A stretch of DNA of 64,000 bases from Chitinophagaceae bacterium (GTDB lineage Bacteria > Bacteroidota > Bacteroidia > Chitinophagales > Chitinophagaceae): assembly GCA_018335935.1 (NCBI GenBank), contig JAGXRG010000063.1, positions 87,474 to 151,473 of the forward strand, given 5' to 3'. Every line of letters starts with the position of its first letter. Position 1 is the stretch's first letter. The notes beneath the pieces were generated by a model. That model searched no databases. It was not told where the DNA came from and worked only from the letters and a program-made list of their open reading frames with translations. The translations under genes and the position numbers were made by a program. This document shows, piece by piece, positions 18,314-29,300 of the stretch.

Positions 18314-19891
18314 TTATTTGTATTGAGGTGTTAAGCTTTTAGCTAAATCAACCATTTTCTTAATACTATCGTCATTTAAAATTCCTTTCTTAAACTCTGC
18401 TAATACTTCAGGTAATTTATTGGTCATTTCAACTAAGAAATGCTCTTCAAATGCTTTTACATTTTTTACTGCCACTTCTTTTAATAAACCTTGGGTTCCT
18501 AAATAAATAATAGCAACTTGCTTTTCTACTGTAAAAGGAGTGTATTGAGCTTGCTTTAATATTTCTACGTTACGAGCTCCCTTATCAATTACATTTTTTG
18601 TAGCAGCATCTAAATCTCCACCAAATTTAGAGAAAGCTTCTAACTCTCTAAATAAAGCCTGGTCTAATTTTAATGTACCAGCTACTTTTTTCATAGATTT
18701 AATTTGTGCATTACCACCCACACGACTAACAGAAATACCTACGTTAATTGCAGGACGAATACCAGCATTAAATAAGTTACCTTCTAAGAAAATCTGTCCA
18801 TCTGTAATTGAAATTACATTGGTAGGAATATAAGCAGAAACGTCACCAGCTTGTGTTTCAATAATTGGTAAAGCAGTTAAACTACCACCACCCTTTACTA
18901 AATGTTTAATACTTTCTGGTAAATCGTTCATGTTTTTAGCTACATCATCATTTGCAATAATTTTTGCAGCTCTTTCTAATAAACGACTGTGTAAATAGAA
19001 TACGTCACCAGGATAAGCTTCACGACCTGGAGGACGACGTAATAACAATGAAACCTCACGGTATGCAACAGCTTGTTTACTTAAATCATCAAAAATAATT
19101 AAAGCCGGTCTACCTGTATCTCTAAAAAACTCACCAATAGCAGCACCAGCAAATGGGGCATAGAATTGTTGAGGAGCAGGATCAGAAGCAGAAGCTGCAA
19201 CTATAGTAGTGTAAGCCATAGCACCATTATCTTCTAATGTTTTCATAACACCAGCTATGGTACTAGCTTTTTGTCCAATACCTACATATATACAATACAC
19301 TGGTTCACCAGCATCATAAAATTCTTTTTGATTGATAATAGTATCAATACAAATTGCAGTTTTACCTGTTTGTCTATCTCCAATTACCAATTCTCTTTGC
19401 CCTCTACCAATAGGAATCATAGCATCAATAGCTTTGATACCAGTTTGTAAAGGTTCTTTAACAGGCTCTCTGTAAATTACCCCTGGTGCTTTACGCTCTA
19501 AAGGCATTTCATATAATTCACCTTGAATTGGTCCTTTACCATCAATAGGTTCTCCTAAAGTGTTAATTACACGACCAGTTAATCCTTCACCAACTTTGAT
19601 AGAAGCAATTTGACCAGTACGTTTAACTTTTGCACCTTCTTTAATTTCGCCACTTTCACCTAATAATACTACACCTACATTATCTTCTTCAAGGTTTAAT
19701 GCAATAGCTCTAACACCATTTTCAAACTCTACAAGTTCACCACTACCTACATTATTTAAACCATAAACACGTGCAATACCATCACCTACTTGCAAAACTG
19801 TACCTATTTCTTCAAGGTCGGCACTTGCATTAAAATTGCTTAATTGCTGTTTTAAAATTGCTGATATTTCATCAGGTTTAATGTCTACCAT
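18314..19891 (-). CDS. atpA: ATP synthase F1 alpha subunit
   Basis: Non-catalytic nucleotide-binding subunit of F1. The P-loop GDRQTGKTA is present, with [22 protein letters not shown] and the conserved [11 protein letters not shown] segment. Length 525 is normal. It is the last gene of the minus-strand atp cluster and the terminator at 18267-18297 lies directly behind it. The atpG (gamma) gene that usually follows atpA is absent; the next gene is convergent and unrelated. Confidence 0.98.
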   Translation of the reverse strand: MVDIKPDEISAILKQQLSNFNASADLEEIGTVLQVGDGIARVYGLNNVGSGELVEFENGVRAIALNLEEDNVGVVLLGESGEIKEGAKVKRTGQIASIKVGEGLTGRVINTLGEPIDGKGPIQGELYEMPLERKAPGVIYREPVKEPLQTGIKAIDAMIPIGRGQRELVIGDRQTGKTAICIDTIINQKEFYDAGEPVYCIYVGIGQKASTIAGVMKTLEDNGAMAYTTIVAASASDPAPQQFYAPFAGAAIGEFFRDTGRPALIIFDDLSKQAVAYREVSLLLRRPPGREAYPGDVFYLHSRLLERAAKIIANDDVAKNMNDLPESIKHLVKGGGSLTALPIIETQAGDVSAYIPTNVISITDGQIFLEGNLFNAGIRPAINVGISVSRVGGNAQIKSMKKVAGTLKLDQALFRELEAFSKFGGDLDAATKNVIDKGARNVEILKQAQYTPFTVEKQVAIIYLGTQGLLKEVAVKNVKAFEEHFLVEMTNKLPEVLAEFKKGILNDDSIKKMVDLAKSLTPQYK

Positions 19892-19920
19892 ATATCAATT
19901 ATTAATTATTAAAATTTACT

Positions 19921-20484
19921 TTATCTAAGAGCTTGTATAAATAAGTTTTTATCAAACTGTTTTTTAATGTCTTTTAAATCTCTTAATACACTTGCATCTA
20001 CAAGCATATTATTATATTCCATAACAAAACCACCAATTAATTTATCATCTGTTTTAGTTTCTAATTCAACTTTACTAAAACCGGTTTCTTTGATTACTTT
20101 ATTTACAATCTCTTGCTTTAAAGTTTCTGTTATTTCAACCGCAGTAGTAATTTGAACCTTATGTATGTCGTTAATTTGGTTGTATTGATCTATAAAAGCA
20201 TTTACAATTTCTGGTAATTCAAACTCTCTACCTTTATTTACTAAAAGTTTGTTGAACAATTGTGTTATTTCACTAACTTTTCCAGTAGTAATGGCTGTTA
20301 ACACATTATTTTTTTTGTCTGAAGTAATGATAGGACTTTTCATTACAGCTACAAATTCTTTACTTGTTTTACAAAGTTTTTGTAAAAACAACATATCTGC
20401 ATAAACCGTTTCTAGTTGATTTCTTTCTTGAGCCAAATCAACCAAACTTTTTGCGTATCTATTTGCTAAACGAGGGTTAGGCAT
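19921..20484 (-). CDS. atpH: ATP synthase F1 delta subunit
   Basis: Stator subunit joining F1 alpha to the b-subunit stalk. The N-terminus NPRLANRYAKSLVDLAQERN is typical of delta/OSCP, and the C-terminal domain ends with GGFVMEYNNMLVDASVLRDL, the conserved delta signature with GG and the D-x-S region. Length 187 is normal. It lies 29 bases upstream of atpA and 75 bases after atpF; that second gap contains short A/T-rich repeats. Confidence 0.95.
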   Translation of the reverse strand: MPNPRLANRYAKSLVDLAQERNQLETVYADMLFLQKLCKTSKEFVAVMKSPIITSDKKNNVLTAITTGKVSEITQLFNKLLVNKGREFELPEIVNAFIDQYNQINDIHKVQITTAVEITETLKQEIVNKVIKETGFSKVELETKTDDKLIGGFVMEYNNMLVDASVLRDLKDIKKQFDKNLFIQALR

Positions 20485-20559
20485 TTTTATTTATTATGAA
20501 TGCTGAATCATGAATGATGAATTAATGTTTTTCAATTCAAAATTCTTAATTCGTAATTT
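20485..20559. repeat. Short imperfect repeats between atpF and atpH
   Basis: The 75-base gap is built of near-repeats of GAAT and AATTC units (a TGAATCATGAATGATGAATTAA run, then TTCAATTCAAAATTCTTAATTC and a further AATTC unit). They can pair as weak inverted repeats. Similar A/T spacers are common in Bacteroidota; no function is evident. Confidence 0.35.
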
Positions 20560-21054
20560 TTAATTCAGTTTTACAGAAGCAGCTAAATCAGAAATATATT
20601 TTTCTTGTTCGCCTTTATTACTTAATTCTCTTCTGATAATTTTTTCACTCACTTCAATTACTAAAGCACCAACTTGATTTTTAACATCAATCAATGCTGC
20701 ATTTTTTTGTTGAGTAATAGCAAGCTGAGCATCAGAAACTATTCTATCATACTCAGATTTAGCTTTATCTTTTGCTTCTGCAACCATTTTATCTGCAGTT
20801 GCTTTAGCATCTTTTATCATTGTAGCTCTTTCTTCACGAGCACTTTGCAATAAAGCTTCATTCTCACTTTTCAACTGAGCCATTTCAGCTTTAACTCTTT
20901 CGGCAGTAGCAATTGAATCTGCAATTCCAGATTCTCTTTCATTTAAACTATTTAAAATAGGTTTCCATGCAAATTTTTTAAGTATTAAGAATACTACTAA
21001 AAATGCTACTAAATTCCAAAAAAACAATCCAAACTGTGGGGTTATTAAATCCAT
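20560..21054 (-). CDS. atpF: ATP synthase F0 b subunit
   Basis: Peripheral-stalk subunit with one N-terminal membrane helix (LFFWNLVAFLVVFLILKKF, about 9-27) and a long charged helix running to the C-terminus that dimerises as a coiled coil (KPILNSLNERESGIADSI...). Length 164 is normal. It lies between atpE and atpH in the usual order. The 94-base gap on the atpE side holds a 9-bp hairpin. Confidence 0.95.
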   Translation of the reverse strand: MDLITPQFGLFFWNLVAFLVVFLILKKFAWKPILNSLNERESGIADSIATAERVKAEMAQLKSENEALLQSAREERATMIKDAKATADKMVAEAKDKAKSEYDRIVSDAQLAITQQKNAALIDVKNQVGALVIEVSEKIIRRELSNKGEQEKYISDLAASVKLN

Positions 21055-21089
21055 AAAATCAAATATAAAAGGTTGAAAGTTTTAATTAA

Positions 21090-21122
21090 ACTGCACTCTC
21101 GGCCCTGTGCGTTGAGTGCAGT
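21090..21122. promoter_or_regulatory. Hairpin between atpE and atpF
   Basis: ACTGCACTC (21090-21098) is perfectly complementary to GAGTGCAGT (21114-21122) across a 15-base GC-rich loop. It lies in the 94-base gap after the atpE stop on the coding strand. No clean U-tract follows, so it looks more like an mRNA-stabilising or partial-attenuation structure than a full terminator. It could help keep c-subunit mRNA above that of downstream subunits; that role is inference. Confidence 0.5.
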
Positions 21123-21148
21123 AATAATTTGATGACGAACTAATCTTA

Positions 21149-22566
<1,418 letters not shown>

Positions 22567-22586
22567 CACTCTGTTCAAATTTTTTG

Positions 22587-22615
22587 CAAATATAGGGGGA
22601 TGTCAATTAAAACAA
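22587..22615 (-). promoter_or_regulatory. Promoter of the atp operon
   Basis: On the minus strand TATATTTG (22594-22587) matches the -7 consensus exactly and TTG (22615-22613) lies 18 bases upstream as the -33 element. Spacing is right for Bacteroidota primary sigma factor. Transcription should start near 22580, giving a short leader before the ATG at 22566. Confidence 0.6.
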
Positions 22616-22693
22616 GTGTTCATTAGTTTTATTTACCACTAGTTTTTAACAATTCCGTTTAAAATTAATTCTGCAGTTTTAGGTATTCTCTAC

Positions 22694-22701
22694 TATTTTT
22701 G
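22694..22701 (+). promoter_or_regulatory. Putative -7 element of the ruvA promoter
   Basis: TATTTTTG matches TAnnTTTG exactly and lies 9 bases before the ruvA ATG at 22711. It overlaps the TTG at 22699 that would otherwise be an upstream start. A -33 element is not clear. Confidence 0.4.
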
Positions 22702-22710
22702 AACTTGTCT

Positions 22711-23292
22711 ATGATTGCTTTTGTAAGAGGAAATTTTGTGAATAAATCACCAGCTAGGGTTTTTGTTGATGTGAATGGAGTGGGTTACGATGTACAAATT
22801 AGTTTACATACCTATGAAGCCATTCATGCCAAAGAAAATGGCTTACTGTATACTTATTTACACATAACAGAAAATGCTCAAACACTTTATGGTTTTGCTG
22901 AACCAAAAGAAAAAGAGATTTTCATTCACCTCATTAGTATTTCAGGGGTTGGTGCTTCTACCGCAAGAATGATGCTTTCTGGTATGAAACCAACTGAATT
23001 AGCTAACTGTATTGTTTCAGGCAATGTGAACGAGTTAGTAAAAATTAAAGGTATTGGCAAAAAAACTGCTGAACTTTTAGTAGTGGGGTTAAGAGATAAA
23101 CTAACTGGGTTTGTAACTGAATTAAATGCAATAACTTACAGCTTAAATCCGTTAGAGTTAGATGCAATCAATGCTTTAATGGCATTAGGTATAGGTAAAC
23201 CTATTGCAGAAAAGGCAGTAAAAAAAGTAATTGTATCAAATTCAGATAGTTCTATTCAAGAAATTATTAAACAAGCTTTAAAAAATATATAA
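22711..23292 (+). CDS. ruvA: RuvA, Holliday-junction binding protein
   Basis: Binds four-way DNA junctions and loads the RuvB helicase during recombination. The N-terminal OB domain (MIAFVRGNFV...DVNGVGYDVQ), the two helix-hairpin-helix motifs (ISGVGASTARMML and IKGIGKKTAELLVV) and the C-terminal UBA-like domain that contacts RuvB (ALMALGIGKPIAEKAV) are all present. From the ATG it is 193 residues, close to the usual 200. No ruvB or ruvC is adjacent. sprA follows 38 bases later. Confidence 0.95.
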   Translation: MIAFVRGNFVNKSPARVFVDVNGVGYDVQISLHTYEAIHAKENGLLYTYLHITENAQTLYGFAEPKEKEIFIHLISISGVGASTARMMLSGMKPTELANCIVSGNVNELVKIKGIGKKTAELLVVGLRDKLTGFVTELNAITYSLNPLELDAINALMALGIGKPIAEKAVKKVIVSNSDSSIQEIIKQALKNI

Positions 23293-23330
23293 CTATTGGC
23301 GTAACTCTACCTAACTAAGTTTCCTTTTTT

Positions 23331-26300
23331 TTGAAACAGATTATTTTTAAAGCTTTAGGCTGTGCTGTGTTTGGTGCTGTATCTATGTTCCAACAGGGTT
23401 TGGTGTTTGCTCAAACCACCAACGATTCACTGAAATACCCTCTACAAGATAGAAGGGGTGATAAATTTACATGGAGAAATTTGAACTCTTTTAATATTGG
23501 TGATACCTCCATATTAAAGCAAGATATTGAATACGATTTTAAAACAAAACGATATTACATTACTGAGAAAATTGGTAATAGAACCTACAGAAAACCTACC
23601 TACCTCACTTTTCAAGAGTTTTATGCTATTAAATCTAAACAACAAGAAGCCATTAATTTTAAATTAAGAACAGACGCTTTATTCAATCTTAATAAAAAAA
23701 CACAAAGACCCAATCATATCGTTTATCCTAAGTTTTTCGATAGAACTTTTGGTTTAGGTAATATAGCTCCCAATGCTTCTAGTGCTATTGATAATGCAAA
23801 ATCTGCAATAGACCAAACAAAAAAATCTGTAGCCGATGCTACAAAAGCTGCTAAAAACCCTTTGGGTTCTTTAATTGATATAAAACCAACCGGTAATATT
23901 GATATTTTAATGGGTTATCAAGGTCAGTACACCAATAATCCAACCATTCCAGAACGTGCTAGAAGAACTGGTGGTTTTGATTTTGATATGAATGCTAATG
24001 TGGGTGTTAATGCTAATATTGGCGATAAACTTAAACTTCCTATCAACTATAATACACTAGCCAATTTCGATTATCTTAATCAAATAAAATTAGACTATAA
24101 AGGCAGCGAAGATGAAATATTAAAAAGCATTGAAGCCGGAAATATTGGTTTTGAATCTAAAGGAACATTAATACCAAGTGCCACCAACTTATTTGGTATA
24201 AAAACACAATTACAATTTGGTAAACTTTATTTCACAGCTGCATTGGCAAATCAAAGAAATCAACGCCAAAACCAAACTTTACAAGGTGGTGCTGCTGTAA
24301 CAACTTTTCAGAAAAAACTAAGCGATTACGATGAAAATAGACACTTTTTAGTAGCTCAACATTTTCGTAAAAACTTTAATACTGCAATGAGTAAATTACC
24401 AATTGTAGTAAGTCAGATTCAAGTTCAAAGAATTGAAGTGTGGGTTACCAACAGAAATGGTGCTACAACAGATGCAAGAGATGTAATTGGGTTTGCAGAT
24501 TTGGGCGAAAGTGAAGTTTCGAACACAAATATTGCTCCAAGAAACAATAACTCACAACCCGATAATGGAAATAATAGTTTATACAATAGTTTAATTGCAA
24601 ATCCTAATAACAGAGTACCTTCTCAAGTTAACAGCAATATGTTGGCTTTGGGTTTAAGACCAGTGAATGATTATGAAAAAACTTTTGCTAGAAAGTTAAC
24701 ACCTAACGAGTATATTTTCAACCCACAATTAGGAATGCTTTCATTAAACTCGCAATTATTACCCGATGAGGTTTTAGGTGTTGCTTATGAATACTCTTTA
24801 AATGGAAGGGTTTATAAAGTAGGAGAATTTAGTCAGGAAGTTGCTTTAGACACATCCTCTCAACAAGCTGGTGTTCAAAAAATGTTGTTCTTAAAATTAT
24901 TGAAAGCCACTTCGGCAAGAGTAAACCTACCCATTTGGAGATTGATGATGAAAAATGTGTATTCATTAGACATGGTGGGTATTAGTAGAGAAGATTTTAG
25001 ATTAAATATTTTGTATGAACAACCAAGTGGTGGCATGAACAGATATTTACCTGAAAGTTCACCTAGTGTTGAAGGAAGGCCATTAATTTCCATCATTGGT
25101 TTAGATAATTTAAACAATAGAAACGATCCACAACCCGATGGCCAGTTCGACTTTGTAGAAAACTTCACCATCTTACCTCAATATGGAAGAATTATTTTAC
25201 CAAAACTTGAACCTTTTGGAGCTGATTTAGATACTTTGGCTTTTGGTGGTATGCCCGATTCTACTAAGGCAAAATATGTATTTAATTTTCTTTACGATAC
25301 CATCAAAGCTATTGCTCAAACTTATGCTAATCTTGATAGATTTTATATGCAAGGTCAGGCAAAGGGATCAGGTGGAAGTGAAATTTATTTGGGTGCATTT
25401 AATATTCCACAAGGTTCTGTTCGAATTAACGCAGGTGGTCAGCTTTTAGTTGAAGGTTCAGATTATACTATTGATTATAATTTAGGTTCTGTAAAAATAC
25501 TCAATCAAGCCATACTAAATTCTGGAGTTCCAGTAAATGTTTCTTACGAAAACAACGCCAATTTTGGTATTCAACAAAAAGGATTTTTAGGTTTACGCTT
25601 AGATTACAAAGCCAATAAAAAACTTTCTTTTGGTGCAACAATGGAAAGATTAAACGAACGTCCTTTTTTCACTAAAATGAACTTTGGTGACGACCCAGTA
25701 CGTAACACAATTTATGGTGTAGACTTTAGCTATAAGTCTAATTGGCCACAACTAACAAAATGGTTAAATAAACTTCCTTTTTATAATAGCAAAACCATGA
25801 GTACCATTACAGCTTATGGCGAAGCAGCTTATTTTAAACCTGGCCATCCTCCGCAAATTGGCTCAGGTGGTAATGGCTTAATTTATATTGACGATTTTGA
25901 AGGAACCAGAAGCAGCTTAGATCTTAGATTTCCATTAATATCTTGGGCACTTGCATCTACACCTCAAGGTAAAGCTCAATTTCCTGAAGCCGAATTAACA
26001 GATAGTATAGATTATAATTTTAATAGATCTAGATTAGCTTGGTATAATATTGAACCTAATTTACAAGATAAGAATTCAAATTCAAATCCATTAAAGAGTG
26101 ATTTAAACGAGTTAAGTAATCCGAGAGTTCGTCAGGTATTCACCAACGAGTTATTCCCACAACAAACCACAAATATTGTTAATACACAAACTCAAACTTT
26201 CGATCTAAGTTATTATCCTCAAGAACCTGGTCCATATAATTTCATATCAGACCCTTCAAAAATTAATTCATTTGGCAAATTCACTAACCCATCAGAAAAA

Positions 26301-29300
26301 AGAAAAAAATGGGGTGGAATTATGAGAGCTATAGATCAAACAGATTTTGAAACTAACAACTTTGAATTTTTAGAATTTTGGGTACAAAATCCTTTCATCA
26401 ATGATTCTTTAAGAACAGGTGGAAAGCTTGTAATTAATCTGGGGAATCTGAGTGAGGACATTTTAAAAGATGGCAAACGATTTTACGAAAATGGAATGAA
26501 TACCCCAACTTCTCCTGCATTAGTTGATAGCTCAAACACCTGGGGCAAAACACCTGTAAACCCTATTCAAATAACCACTGCATTTAGTAATAATCCAGAT
26601 GACAGACCTTATCAGGATGTTGGTTTTGATGGATTATCTGATGAAGAAGAAAGAAGAAAAAGATCAGATTATTTAAATAAACTTTTTACACAATTTGGAC
26701 CAAATTCTATCATTTATCAAAATGCCATAAAAGACCCAAGTAATGATAATTATTTATGGTATAGAGATGCAAATTTCAATGCATCTAACACTGGTATTTT
26801 ACAACGTTATAAAAAGTTTAATAACCCACAAGGTAATTCTCCAATTGTAACAGGTGGCAGCGAGTTTTCTCCTGCAACAACTTTGTACCCAGATAATGAA
26901 GATTTAAACAGAGACAATACCTTAAATGAAACTGAACAATACTACGAATACGAAATAGATATTGCTCCTGGAATGGATGTTGGTAATACAAAATATATTA
27001 CAGACAAAAGACAAGTTAATGTAAGATATGCCAATGGTCAGCAAGGAAAAGAAAATTGGTATTTATTCAGAATTCCATTGAAAGAAGGTACAAGAATAAA
27101 TGACATTCCCGATTTTAAATCTATTCGATTTATGAGAATGTATATGACGGGTTGGGAAGATTCTATTACCATGCGTTTTGCTCGTTTAGATTTAGTTAGA
27201 AATATTTGGCGACAGTTTACTTACGATATTGACACCACTGGTAAATATGCTCCTGTTGCAAGTAATAGTTCATTAAATACACTTGCAGTTAACCTAGAAG
27301 AAAATAGTGCACGTTCTCCTGTAAATTATGTAATTCCTCCAGGAATTGAAAGGGTTCAACAACTCAGTAATAATGGTGTTAATCTTTTACAAAACGAACA
27401 AGCTTTAGCAATACGTGTATCAGGATTAGAGCCAAACAAATCTCGTGGTGTGTTTAAAACTTTGAACTTAGATATTAGACAATATGGAAAAATTAACATG
27501 TTTGCTCACTTAGATTATCCTCCAAAAGCATTAACTAAAGTAGAAAACGGAGATGTTAATTTAGTAGTTAGAATAGGTCAGGATTTCTTGAATAACTATT
27601 ACGAAATCAAACTTCCATTAAACATTACCCCTGAAGGTCGTTATACACCTGCACAAGCCAATATTGTTTGGCCAGATTCTAACAATTTAGATATTGATTT
27701 ACAAGAGTTGATTTCAATTAAATTAGAGCGAAACAATACACCAGGTTTTAATGTTCAAAATATTTATAGAAAAGTTCGTGGTTTAAAAACTATTAGCGTA
27801 TTTGGTAATCCAAACTTAGGAGAAGTAAGAGGCATTTTAGTTGCTATGGAACATGCAGGAAAAAAATCTTCTACTATTGATGCAGAACTTTGGGTAAACG
27901 AGTTAAGACTTAGCAACATTAATGAAACTGGTGCCTATGCTGCATTGGGTAGGGTTGATATTACCTTGGCAGATTTGGGTAAATTAAGTGTTTCGGCAAA
28001 TATGCATACACAAGGTTTTGGAAGTATTGAATCTAAAATTCAAGAACGTTCTCGAGAAAATTTAACTCAATTTGATGCTGCATTAAATATTGACGCTGGC
28101 AAACTTCTTCCAAAATCTGCAAAAATAACTTTGCCTGTTTTTGCAAGTATTTCAAAAACTATTCGTACCCCACAATTTGATCCTTATGATAAAGATGTGT
28201 TGTATAAAGACAAAATAAATGCTGCTGGAAATAGTAAAACTAGAGACTCTATAAAAAACATGTCTCTAGATCAAACCACCATTAAAACCATTAATGTAAC
28301 TAATATGAAAGTAGCTCCTGGCTTAACTAATAAGCTTTGGAGTTTAAGTAATTTCGATTTAAGTTTTTCATACACTCAAACCATCAACTCTTCTCCTACA
28401 GTAGAAGAAAACAAAGTAGACAAATATCGTGGGGCTTTAGGCTATAGTTATCAGAAACAAGCCAAGTATATTGAACCATTTAAAAAAATAATCAAATCGA
28501 AAAGTAAATGGTTAGGTTTAATTAAAGATTTCAACTTTAATCTAATGCCATCAACTATTGGTTTTAGAGCAGATGTGAACCGACAAATGGGTAGATTTAT
28601 TCCACGTATTGTAAATACAGATTTAACCAGTACAAAAATTCAAAGAGTAGATACTACATATGACAAGTATTTTACTTTCGATAGATTTTATAATGTTCGA
28701 TGGGATATTAGCAAATCACTAAACTTAGACTTTAATGCCGTTAACAATGCACGTGTAGATGAGCCCTATGGTATATTAGATACAAAAGCAAAAAGAGATA
28801 GTGTTAGAGATAACTTTTTTAAAGGAGGAAGAAATACACTTTATAATCAAAAATCAATTGCTAGTTATACATTACCATTAAGCAAGTTTCCTTTAACAGA
28901 ATGGATCACTGCTCGTTACGGATATACCACAACTTATAATTGGATAGGTGCAAGTAGAGTTGCTGTTGAGCTAGGAAATATTATAGAAAACAGTCAGGAT
29001 AATACCATGACAGCACAATTTGATTTAACTAGACTTTATAGCAAAAGCAGGTTCTTAAGAAACTTAGATAACCCTTTACCTCCAGGAACAGAACCTCCTC
29101 CAATTACAGATTTATTAAAAAATCTTCCAACCAAAGAAGATGCTTTAAAAGGTTTAGAAGGAAAGAAGAAAGATGAGGCTTTAGCAAAATGGAAAAAGCA
29201 AAGAAGAGATGCTAGAAATGGCAATAGAATTCAACGCCAAAATCAACAAATGGCAATGAGCCCTATTGTAAGAGCAGCAGGTAAAATTTTAACCATGCTT

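Noticed and set aside
22567..22578. TTG start for atpB
   Set aside because: It falls at the expected transcription start of the atp promoter; the ATG at 22566 is preferred.
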